Assembly (NCBI GenBank): GCA_964421565.1
Contig: CAYQXJ010000004.1
Coordinates: forward strand, 124,001 to 188,000
Length of the DNA: 64,000 nt
DNA from: CAYQXJ01 sp964421565
Lineage (GTDB): Bacteria > Planctomycetota > Brocadiia > SM23-32
Reading direction: 5' to 3'
The notes under the pieces were generated by a model. It did not search any database. It was not told where the DNA came from and worked only from the letters and a program-made list of their open reading frames with translations. A program made the translations under genes and the position numbers. Positions 55,101-62,169 of this stretch are shown here, piece after piece. Position 1 is the first letter of the stretch; every line of letters starts with the position of its first letter.

Positions 55101-55289
55101 TCAGTCCCCCTCGGCGGCCAGGCGAATGGCAATGATCGCGTGCGCCATGATTTGGACCTCAGTGCCACCTCGGGTGATGACTATGTAGAGGTCCGAGACT
55201 TCTGAGAGCTCGCCGGTCAGAGACTTGCCGTTCACCATGGCCACGTTGATCTGTTTGCCGAACCAACCTGTCTTCACCAGCCCCGGCAT
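55101..55289 (-). CDS. Small LSm/Hfq-like protein
   Basis: A 62-residue protein that looks like one Sm-fold unit: INVAMVNGKSLTGELSEVSD matches the Sm1 pattern (strand, Asn-Gly-Lys turn, small-Gly, acidic), and YIVITRGGTEVQIMAHAI matches the Sm2 end, recalling Hfq's K-H-A-I-S. No His-Gln or KH in the canonical Hfq positions is seen apart from AHAI. The ribosome-binding site GGGGGAGGG is strong, so the protein is probably abundant. It follows the ketosynthase-like gene by 80 bp. RNA binding is an inference. Confidence 0.65.
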   Translation of the reverse strand: MPGLVKTGWFGKQINVAMVNGKSLTGELSEVSDLYIVITRGGTEVQIMAHAIIAIRLAAEGD

Positions 55290-55368
55290 CGGACTATCCC
55301 TCCCCCTACTATCAACTTGATGGCTCTCGCACCAGCGTAGCGCACAGGCCCCCGAGGGGCAAGTCGGC

Positions 55369-56502
55369 TTACAGAGCCTTCAGGATGGCGGCGCAGGCAA
55401 GCTCGCTCGTGCAGCCCAGCACCAACGCCGCATAGCCCAGCAGCGCTGCGCTGTCTCGCTGCACCCAGACCTGAATGCCCCGTGGCTCGTCCATCATGTC
55501 CACTCGCGGGGGCATCTGTCCGGTGCTCAGCACGTGGGCAGCCAGGGTACACTCCATTGGGAAGCCTGCCGCGAAAGTCTCGCCCACATAGTCCTTTGCG
55601 CTGAAGACCGGCACCGTTGAGTAACGCCCAAGAACGGTCTGTTCCGCCTGCCGCGCAGCGCGCGAGCAGGCGCCGCCGCTTGAAAGGAATACGACGCCGA
55701 CATCGCCTTCCCAGACATCCGCCCATTGCAGGGCATCTGTAACCGCATGACTCAGCGCACCGGTGGGGTCTGCGCCGGGCTCCACCGGCCGGCAGACTAC
55801 TGATCCGAGCTCGCAGAAAGCATACGCCTCACGGCGCTCCACGGATCGATCTGTCTCGAGTACCAGCAGGGCGACGCCCTGCGCAGCACGCGCGGCGCCG
55901 AGGCCGGTCTGCAACTGTGTCATCTGCGCGGCGCTCGGCACGTCCACGCCGCCGCTGAGCATCATGTCTGCGCCATCCTCCCGCAACGTGCGCCAGGCCG
56001 CCTCCATGACTTGCGCGCCGCTCAGCAAGTCGCCGCATGCGCTCCAACGCGCCCCACGCAGCAACAACTCGCCGGCGAGGATGCTCGCCAGGTCGCCCTG
56101 CTCACAGGTACCTCTTGAAGCAGCACGTTCATCAGCCTTGCTGCCCACCGTGGCAAGATGCAGACATCCTACGGCCCGGACGCCGTCGCCCAAGGCCGAT
56201 GCGACAGCGACACCACACCGCTCAGGCTGGACTTCATCGTACATCACGTAGGCGCTGTCGAGGGCCTCAGCCCCGGCAGCCAGGGCAGTGCGCACTCGGC
56301 CGTCGGGATAGTCGTGTACGGTTTGCAGGAAGTCTGCGAGGTCAAACGGAGGCATTACCAGGGGCCGCGATGAACGAATCGGTTGCCCTTCCACTCCCGC
56401 TGTGACCGCCTCCTCCACCATGCCTTCCACAAGGCTTTCGATACCCACACCCCAGCGGCACACGGGCCCGAGGCCGCTGATGAGCACGAAACGCTGTTCC
56501 AT
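55369..56502 (-). CDS. Degenerate beta-ketoacyl-ACP synthase-like protein
   Basis: About 377 residues with a thiolase fold. The nucleophile region ARWSACGDLLSGAQVMEAAW keeps Cys 156. The first catalytic His (normally in H-G-T-G-T) is absent: the corresponding region reads SSGGACSRAA. The second (normally K-x4-G-H) reads SAKDYVGETFAAG, with Glu 308 in place of His and Lys 303 kept. It is shorter than FabF (~410). It could be a non-condensing relative, similar to chain-length-factor subunits. The start at 56502 (MEQRFVLISG) is tentative; ATG at 56517 is in frame. No ACP or partner synthase is adjacent. Confidence 0.7.
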   Translation of the reverse strand: MEQRFVLISGLGPVCRWGVGIESLVEGMVEEAVTAGVEGQPIRSSRPLVMPPFDLADFLQTVHDYPDGRVRTALAAGAEALDSAYVMYDEVQPERCGVAVASALGDGVRAVGCLHLATVGSKADERAASRGTCEQGDLASILAGELLLRGARWSACGDLLSGAQVMEAAWRTLREDGADMMLSGGVDVPSAAQMTQLQTGLGAARAAQGVALLVLETDRSVERREAYAFCELGSVVCRPVEPGADPTGALSHAVTDALQWADVWEGDVGVVFLSSGGACSRAARQAEQTVLGRYSTVPVFSAKDYVGETFAAGFPMECTLAAHVLSTGQMPPRVDMMDEPRGIQVWVQRDSAALLGYAALVLGCTSELACAAILKAL

Positions 56503-56652
56503 GGGCGGTGGGTTCATATGGCAGTGGCAAGCAAGGAGTGGGGAGACATCACGGTTGCCTATCAGCAACTACTCGGACGGAATGGAGAGACCAGGTGTGC
56601 AGGGAAAGGGCTCGGGTTCGGATTGCCCCAGGTGAGCACGCCAACGTTTGCT

Positions 56653-57396
56653 TCAGTCCCGGAACTCCTGCAGGATCTCGCTGACGCTTCTGCCCCCTTC
56701 GGGCACAACCAGTATCTCCACGCGTCGGTTCGCCGCGACGGGCTCTTGTGGGTTCTCGGGTTCGATGCGTGGTTGGTTCGGGCCGAACCCGGCAATGTAC
56801 ATGCGGTCCGCGTTGAGGTCCTGCTGGACGAGATACTGCATCACCGCGTGGGCGCGCATTGCGGAGAGGTGGTAGTTGTCCTTCCAGCCGGAGACAGTCA
56901 CCGGAACACCGTCGGTGTGGCCATCTATGCGCACTTTGACGTCCGCCTTGTCTTTCAGATACGTGGCCACCTTGTTCAACGACTGCTTCGCCTGCTCGCT
57001 CAGGTCAGTCTTGCCAAGTTCGAACAGGATATCGTTCTCCAGAACGATGAAGTTGCCCTCACGGCGGCTCTCGATGGAGATACCGGACAGATTACGCACG
57101 AGGCTCTCCAGCTCCCGCCTCTGCTGTTCCAGGCGGTTCTGCTCCTGCTGAAGCCGACCGACAAGTTCGCGCGCCCCGGCGGCTTCCTGTTCGGCCTGTT
57201 GCCACTGATCCCGGTACTGGTCCCTCTGCGTCTGCAGCCGAGCCGTTTCCTCGCGGTATGCGTCCAGCTCCTGCTGGCAGCTCGTTAGCCTTCCCTCGAG
57301 ACTGGCCTTCTGCCTGCGCAGCGTCTTCAGCTCGGGGCAGCCGGCCAGGCCAACAACGGCGACGGCCAGAAACAGCATCAACATCGACTTATGCAT
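56653..57396 (-). CDS. OmpA-domain peptidoglycan-binding lipoprotein
   Basis: About 247 residues. A signal peptide with lipobox (VGLAGC) is followed by a long coiled coil (~25-110, rich in Glu, Gln and Arg) and an OmpA C-terminal domain: FELGKTDLSEQAKQ, VRIDGHTDGVPV, HLSAMRAHAVMQYL and AANRRVEILVVP. Pal/OmpA domains bind the diaminopimelate of peptidoglycan. The coiled coil could span or measure the periplasm. The start at 57396 has GAGGGGAG upstream. It lies 57 bp after the acidic HTH gene on the same strand. Confidence 0.92.
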   Translation of the reverse strand: MHKSMLMLFLAVAVVGLAGCPELKTLRRQKASLEGRLTSCQQELDAYREETARLQTQRDQYRDQWQQAEQEAAGARELVGRLQQEQNRLEQQRRELESLVRNLSGISIESRREGNFIVLENDILFELGKTDLSEQAKQSLNKVATYLKDKADVKVRIDGHTDGVPVTVSGWKDNYHLSAMRAHAVMQYLVQQDLNADRMYIAGFGPNQPRIEPENPQEPVAANRRVEILVVPEGGRSVSEILQEFRD

Positions 57397-57453
57397 CAGA
57401 AGCGCTCCCCTCGGCACAATTACGTGACAGGCAGCGATTGTAGCGTCAACCAC

Positions 57454-58449
57454 TCAGAACGGTGACCAGGCCGTCAAGCCGGTTGAGAATGCCGGGTCGA
57501 CGCCGTTCTCCACAACGAACAACAAGGAGACAAGCAGCACGATCAGCGCTATCAGCAGCGCCACCGCCGGGAACTTGCCCGTCTCTGCGGAAGCAACCGG
57601 AGCGCCGTACGGCACTTCGAACTCTTCACCGAATTCTACTTCCTCTTCGGCGCCGCCGAGCACTTCCTCGAGTTCGGTTGTCTCGTAGGTAGGTTCCTCG
57701 ACCGTGGTAATGTCGGCGGTTATATCGGCCGTCGCTTCTTCGCCCAGTTCCTCCGGCGCTTCGGCCCTCTCCTCCTCGGCGGCCTCAATGTCCATGATTT
57801 CACTGAGGAGTTCTTCCTCTGACACTTCCTCAGCGCCTTCTTCCTCTTCGCCGAGAATGTCGGTCACCATCTCGTCTTCGTCGAAGCTGGGGGCGACCTC
57901 TTCCTCCTCTTCCTCGGGCATTTCCAGCTCAAACTCCTCGCCTTCCAGGGCCTCGGTGAAGTCGAAGAAGTCCTCCTCTTCCTCGGCCTGCTCCGCCTCG
58001 GCTTCGCCGACGGCTTCGAGCTCGAGCTCGGTCTCCAACCCACTTTCGCTGGGTCCGAGTTCTGCAGGTTCGGGTTCCTCGAGATCTACTTCCTCGGCGA
58101 GTTCTTCTTCCAGGATTTCGGTGTCCCGCTCCTGGGCGGGCTCGGCCCCTTCCAGGACCTCCGTCTCGCGCTCGGCAGCAGCCCCTTCAAGCACCTCGGT
58201 TTCCGGCTCGGCTCCGGCTTCGCGTTCGGGCAGCACGTCCGTGCCCGGCTCGGCCTCTTCGGTCACGAGGGTAGGTTCCTTCTCCAGCGATTCCTGCAGG
58301 TCCAGAACTTCGGCTCGGCGGAATTGAGTTTCGCCGGAAACCACGTGCTCCCGCAGCCGGCCCTCCCGGATCAGGCTGTTCAGCTGCCGGCGGTTGATCT
58401 GCAGCTCCTGCAACACCTGCTCGTAGCTCAGGAAGTCCTCGCTTGCCAT
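57454..58449 (-). CDS. Acidic, tail-anchored helix-turn-helix protein
   Basis: A 331-residue protein. The N-terminus is an excisionase/MerR-like helix-turn-helix (FLSYEQVLQELQINRRQLNS, then EGRLREHVVSGETQFRRAEV). Residues ~60-285 are extremely acidic and contain near-repeats TEVLEGA, TEVLEGA, TEILEEE and long Glu runs. A single membrane helix (FPAVALLIALIVLLVSLLFVV) lies near the end with ~20 residues beyond. The layout suggests a DNA- or protein-binding head held at the membrane by a long flexible arm. No family name is certain. A strong promoter flanked by a dyad precedes it. Confidence 0.8.
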   Translation of the reverse strand: MASEDFLSYEQVLQELQINRRQLNSLIREGRLREHVVSGETQFRRAEVLDLQESLEKEPTLVTEEAEPGTDVLPEREAGAEPETEVLEGAAAERETEVLEGAEPAQERDTEILEEELAEEVDLEEPEPAELGPSESGLETELELEAVGEAEAEQAEEEEDFFDFTEALEGEEFELEMPEEEEEEVAPSFDEDEMVTDILGEEEEGAEEVSEEELLSEIMDIEAAEEERAEAPEELGEEATADITADITTVEEPTYETTELEEVLGGAEEEVEFGEEFEVPYGAPVASAETGKFPAVALLIALIVLLVSLLFVVENGVDPAFSTGLTAWSPF

Positions 58450-58503
58450 GCTTTCACTCTCCTACCCAGAAACTATCGGCGCGGGAACCGTTGCCTTCCC
58501 AAC

Positions 58504-58543
58504 CATTGTCCACGACATATTATACACTTGCCCACGGACAATG
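58504..58543. promoter_or_regulatory. 8-bp dyad flanking the -10 of the acidic HTH gene promoter
   Basis: CATTGTCC (58504-58511) and GGACAATG (58536-58543) are exact inverted copies 32 bp apart start to start, about three helical turns. One arm overlaps the -35 element, the other lies downstream of the -10. This suits a repressor that binds both sides, possibly the HTH protein itself. Confidence 0.45.
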
Positions 58544-58547
58544 CAAA
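58519..58547 (-). promoter_or_regulatory. Predicted strong sigma70 promoter of the HTH-OmpA-KS-LSm gene set
   Basis: On the minus strand TTTGCA (58542-58547), a 17-bp spacer and a perfect TATAAT (58519-58524). The start codon at 58449 would give a ~60-base leader. Confidence 0.65.
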
Positions 58548-58561
58548 CTCTGTCGACGGCC

Positions 58562-58942
58562 TCAGCCGTAGATATCTTCCGGATCGAACACGCGTTCGGC
58601 CCAGACTTCGAAACTTCCTCGTTCATTATCGTAGCGCCTATAGTAGCAGGTGTTGTAGCCCGTGTGGCAACCCGCAACCTTCTGATCCACGATTAGCAGC
58701 AACGAGTTGCCTTCGCAGTCCACGCGCACCTCCAGCAGTCGTTGGGTGTGGCCGCTGGTTTGCCCCTTCTTCATCACCCGTCCGCGCGAACGTCGGAATA
58801 CGTGCACATAACCTGTCTTCAGTGTCAAGCGCAGGGCTTCATGGTCGAGGTAACACAACGTGAGCACCTCGCCGCCCTCGTCCACGATCACGGCGGGCAC
58901 CAACCCATTTTGAAATGTCAGCTCCTGCAACAGCGCCTCCAT
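58562..58942 (-). CDS. hisI: Phosphoribosyl-AMP cyclohydrolase
   Basis: About 126 residues from the ATG at 58942 with GAGGGAG upstream. The active-site region is clear: MKKGQTSGHTQRLLEVRVDCEGNSLLLIVDQ, given here as SGHTQ, RVDCEGNSLL and GCHTGYNTCYYR, which hold the Mg/Zn ligands. Normal HisI has D-C-D-G; this has D-C-E-G. It opens the adenine ring in histidine synthesis (third step). The HisE domain is absent. No other his gene is near. The upstream extension to 59050 is rejected. Confidence 0.93.
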   Translation of the reverse strand: MEALLQELTFQNGLVPAVIVDEGGEVLTLCYLDHEALRLTLKTGYVHVFRRSRGRVMKKGQTSGHTQRLLEVRVDCEGNSLLLIVDQKVAGCHTGYNTCYYRRYDNERGSFEVWAERVFDPEDIYG

Positions 58943-59135
58943 CGGCTCGACTCCCTCTGCGCAGACACTCCCTGCTACGCCCGGTATAGTAGAGTCAAGC
59001 AAGAGCCCTGTCAAAAGGACACCGCACCGCTGCGGATGGACACTTGCCAACCCGCGGCGCCTTCACCTATATTCCACATCTGTAGCTCTACAGCGATGTA
59101 CGTGATGCAAGCAGCTCTGGCTCCCAGGTGGTGAT

Positions 59136-59762
59136 ATGTCGGCCACAGCCCTACAAGCCAGCGTGCTGGTGCTCAACCGGTCCTTCATGCCGGTAAACCT
59201 GGTCTCAGTCCAGCGGGCTTTCGGAATGCTGTTTACGGACACAGCCGAGGCGGTCTGCATGCGCGATGGGCAGGTCGGTCTCTACGACTACGAGGGCTGG
59301 GTCCAAGCGAGCCGCAGGAACCGGGCTAACGGCGATCACGACCACTGCGAATGGATTCGCACGGTGAGTCTTCAGCTCGAGGTGCCGCGGATTATCCGAC
59401 TGAACGGTTACGATCGCTACCCCGAGAGCCGGGTGAGCCTGACCAGGCGCAACGTGCTGGCCCGCGACGAGCACCGCTGCCAGTACTGCGGGCGGGAGTT
59501 CCCGTCCACCCAACTCAGCGTCGACCACGTGTTGCCCGTCAGCCGAGGCGGCGGTAACTCATGGAGCAACGTGGTCTGCGCCTGCCGTCGATGCAACCGC
59601 ACCAAGGGCCGTCGCACGCCCCAGGAGGCCAATATGGCCCTGCTTCAGCCGCCCCGTGAGCCGCGTTTCGACCCGTTGATCCGACTTAAGCTGCGCCAAG
59701 AGAGATACCAGTCCTGGCGCATGTTCTTCCGCCACGTCAGGCAACCTGCAAACGTTGAGTGA
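59136..59762 (+). CDS. HNH endonuclease family protein
   Basis: A 208-residue protein. The N-terminal half (VLVLNRSFMPVNLVSVQRAFGML) is the usual start of a widespread single-domain HNH family. The HNH core follows: RDEHRCQYCGREF, SVDHVLPVSRGGGNSWSN, VCACRRCNRTKGRRTPQEA, with two CxxC zinc pairs and the DH-N-N catalytic pattern. These proteins occur outside restriction systems in many phyla and their biological role is not settled. It is not next to a methylase, toxin or phage gene here. Confidence 0.92.
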   Translation: MSATALQASVLVLNRSFMPVNLVSVQRAFGMLFTDTAEAVCMRDGQVGLYDYEGWVQASRRNRANGDHDHCEWIRTVSLQLEVPRIIRLNGYDRYPESRVSLTRRNVLARDEHRCQYCGREFPSTQLSVDHVLPVSRGGGNSWSNVVCACRRCNRTKGRRTPQEANMALLQPPREPRFDPLIRLKLRQERYQSWRMFFRHVRQPANVE

Positions 59763-59810
59763 CGCTGGCATGATCGCCACCCGGAGCCACCCAACCGCAG
59801 GGAGACAGGC

Positions 59811-61349
59811 ATGCTGAGCAACATATGGCGCATGGCGGCCTGCTGCCTGTTGCTGGTATGGAGCTTCTGCAGCGTCGGTTGTGCGACAGGGCGATTGAAC
59901 CTGTGGCCTGTCTACTTCCACGAAGTCCGCGAGGTGGCTGGCCCCCGCGGGCGCGAACACATCACTGAGACGGAGGTGCTCTACCCCATCTTTCACCGTG
60001 AAAGCCGCCCGGGCGAGACATGGCACGCCGTGCGACCGCTCTACAACTACGAGCAAGACACTGAGCAGGAAACCCGACAATTGCAGTACCTCTGGCCTCT
60101 CGGTTTGCACTTCACGGACGGCCGGCAACTCGTGCGCCACCGCCTCTTCCCTCTGTTCGGGTTCGTGAAGTCCTGGGCCGATTCGCATCGCAAATGGGTC
60201 ACGCACGCCCACCTGCTGCAGATACTGCGCTGGGGTAACGACGACGAGTTCGGCCCGTACTTCGCCTTATTCCCGTTGGCGGGCGTGACCCACGGAGTGA
60301 TCGCCGACACGTGGAGCTTCATCCTGTTCCCGCTCTATTCCCACTACCAACAGGGCGACTACGTGCGCGATGACTTCCCCTGGCCGGTGCTCGGTTGGGG
60401 CCGCACGCCCGACCGCCGCAAGGCCCAGTACCGCTTCTGGCCGTTCTACGTGCATCTGCGCAACCACGCGCCCCTGGGGACGTACGTCCGCAATGACCTG
60501 CTGTGGCCCTTCGTGCGCTGGGGGCGGCTGGACATGGGGGGCCGCTACTACAGCACTTACTTCGGCGCCGTCCCTTTCGTCTCACTCCTGCGCACCTGGA
60601 CGCGCGATGAGAAGCTGGTTGCTTACAAGGCGTCAGTCCTCGGCTTCATCTTCGGGGAGGATAGGCGAGATGAGAAACGGCACCAGGACGAAGCGGGCTG
60701 GGGCGCGCTCTGGTGGTTGATCCGGTCCAAGCAGGGCCCCCGCCGCGATGAGCTGCGCGTCTTCCCGCTGTACTGGCGCACAACGCATTACACAAGCACA
60801 GAGAAGGACCCCGCAACAGCCTGGGTCCGGCGGCGTATGCCCTGGCCTATCATCTGGCAGGATAGAGATCGGCGGGAGCCGGATGTCGACCGGTGGTCGC
60901 TCGTCCTCGCCCCCTTCTACTGGCACCACGCCGAATCGGAGCAGGTCGAGGAGGGAGGGGGCGACCGCACCGGACGCACGGTTACTCTGTGGCCGCTGGC
61001 CACCTGGCGCACCACGCGCGACGGCGGCCGGGATTTCTGGATTCTGAGCCACGGTTGGAAGGACGAAACAAAGGGCTTTAAGCGCAACTACCGTGCATTC
61101 CTGGACTTTTTCCAGTATCATCGCACCCCCGAGGGTCTGGCGGAGACGCGTGTCCTATCGCGGCTCTACCACCACCGCCGGGGCCCCTGCGGCCGATATC
61201 TCAGCTTGGCCGGGCTTTTCACTTACGACAACACTGCTGAGGTGGTCGGCGAAGAGGGCCCATACTGGGAAGTGCTTTTCGGGCTCATCAAGCGCTCCCC
61301 CGCCAGCGAAGGACCTCGCTGGCGGCTGCTGTTCATCCCGTTTGGCTGA
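59811..61349 (+). CDS. Aromatic-repeat putative lipoprotein upstream of an Mla-type operon
   Basis: A 512-residue protein. A short signal peptide ends with CSVGC (Cys 24; a loose lipobox). The mature part repeats short aromatic/proline modules: YLWPLGLHF, RLFPLFGFV, FALFPLAGV, FILFPLYSHY, YRFWPFYVHL, LRVFPLYWRT, LVLAPFYWHH, VTLWPLATW, spaced ~25-45 residues with charged loops between. Alternating aromatic strands suggest a beta-rich, membrane-touching barrel or propeller. No known family is assigned. It lies 25 bp before mlaE on the same strand, so a role in lipid movement at the outer membrane is an inference from position and fold. Confidence 0.75.
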   Translation: MLSNIWRMAACCLLLVWSFCSVGCATGRLNLWPVYFHEVREVAGPRGREHITETEVLYPIFHRESRPGETWHAVRPLYNYEQDTEQETRQLQYLWPLGLHFTDGRQLVRHRLFPLFGFVKSWADSHRKWVTHAHLLQILRWGNDDEFGPYFALFPLAGVTHGVIADTWSFILFPLYSHYQQGDYVRDDFPWPVLGWGRTPDRRKAQYRFWPFYVHLRNHAPLGTYVRNDLLWPFVRWGRLDMGGRYYSTYFGAVPFVSLLRTWTRDEKLVAYKASVLGFIFGEDRRDEKRHQDEAGWGALWWLIRSKQGPRRDELRVFPLYWRTTHYTSTEKDPATAWVRRRMPWPIIWQDRDRREPDVDRWSLVLAPFYWHHAESEQVEEGGGDRTGRTVTLWPLATWRTTRDGGRDFWILSHGWKDETKGFKRNYRAFLDFFQYHRTPEGLAETRVLSRLYHHRRGPCGRYLSLAGLFTYDNTAEVVGEEGPYWEVLFGLIKRSPASEGPRWRLLFIPFG

Positions 61350-61373
61350 TGTCTGGTGGCACGGAGACCAAGG

Positions 61374-62135
61374 ATGGCCGGCGTAGCGGACGAGCTAAGG
61401 CATATCTGCGAGACCACCTACGATGTGGCCGCGCTGCTGTTGGACAGCTTGCGCCACACCTTTGAGTCATTCCGGCGCCATAAGTTGCTGTTCAAACAGT
61501 TCTACGAGGTGGGCAACCGCAGCCTGGTGATTGTCAGCGTCTTCGGCCTGTTTGTGGGGCTGATTCTGGTCCTCTACGCCGGCGACCAGCTCGCGCGCTT
61601 CAGCCAGGAGAAGTATGTCGGCCTGACGGGGCTCGCCATCATCTGGGAGTTCGGCCCCGTGTTCACGGCCTTCATACTGGCCGGCCGCATCGGCAGCGCC
61701 TACGCCGCCGAAATCGGCACGATGAAGGTCTACGAGGAGATAGACGCTCTGCACGCCATGGGCATCAACCCCACGGCTTACCTGGCCACGCCCCGCCTGC
61801 TTGCCTGTGCGCTGATGATGCCGGCGTTGGTCTGCTTTGCCGACTTCTGGGCCCTGATCGGCGGCGCGGGCATGGCATGGTTCTACGTTCGGGTGGCACC
61901 TTCGCAGTTCTTCCACCTGTTCTTTCAAAACCTGGCGTTCGAGGAGATGACACGCTCGCTGATCAAGTCCGTCGTCTTCGGCGTCATTATCGCGATCACG
62001 GGCTGTTACCACGGTCTCAAAACGAGCGGCGGCGCAGAGGGCGTTGGCCGTCGCACAACGATGAGCGTGGTACATAGCCTTTTGGCGATCATCGTGGCCG
62101 ACTACTTCATCAGCAAGATACTGCTCGCCCTGTAG
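61374..62135 (+). CDS. mlaE: MlaE-type ABC transporter permease
   Basis: A 253-residue permease. The conserved cytoplasmic coupling motif is complete: FGPVFTAFILAGRIGSAYAAEIGTMKVYEEIDALHAMGINP, cited in parts as AGRIGSAYAAEIGTMKV and EEIDALHAMGINPTAYL. Five hydrophobic helices are predicted. It forms the inner-membrane channel for phospholipid traffic with MlaD and MlaF. The ATG at 61374 has GGAG at good spacing; GTG at 61356 is an alternative. Confidence 0.95.
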   Translation: MAGVADELRHICETTYDVAALLLDSLRHTFESFRRHKLLFKQFYEVGNRSLVIVSVFGLFVGLILVLYAGDQLARFSQEKYVGLTGLAIIWEFGPVFTAFILAGRIGSAYAAEIGTMKVYEEIDALHAMGINPTAYLATPRLLACALMMPALVCFADFWALIGGAGMAWFYVRVAPSQFFHLFFQNLAFEEMTRSLIKSVVFGVIIAITGCYHGLKTSGGAEGVGRRTTMSVVHSLLAIIVADYFISKILLAL

Positions 62136-62169
62136 GCGCCACGCGGCGCCATGCGGGAGGAGGCGAACC

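Noticed and set aside
57704..58327. Ser-rich 207-codon frame
   Set aside because: It is the antisense of the Glu-rich arm of the acidic HTH protein; Glu codons read backwards give Ser.
59136..59762. HNH protein as part of a restriction or anti-phage system
   Set aside because: No methylase, specificity subunit or other defence gene is nearby, and the family is common as an isolated gene.
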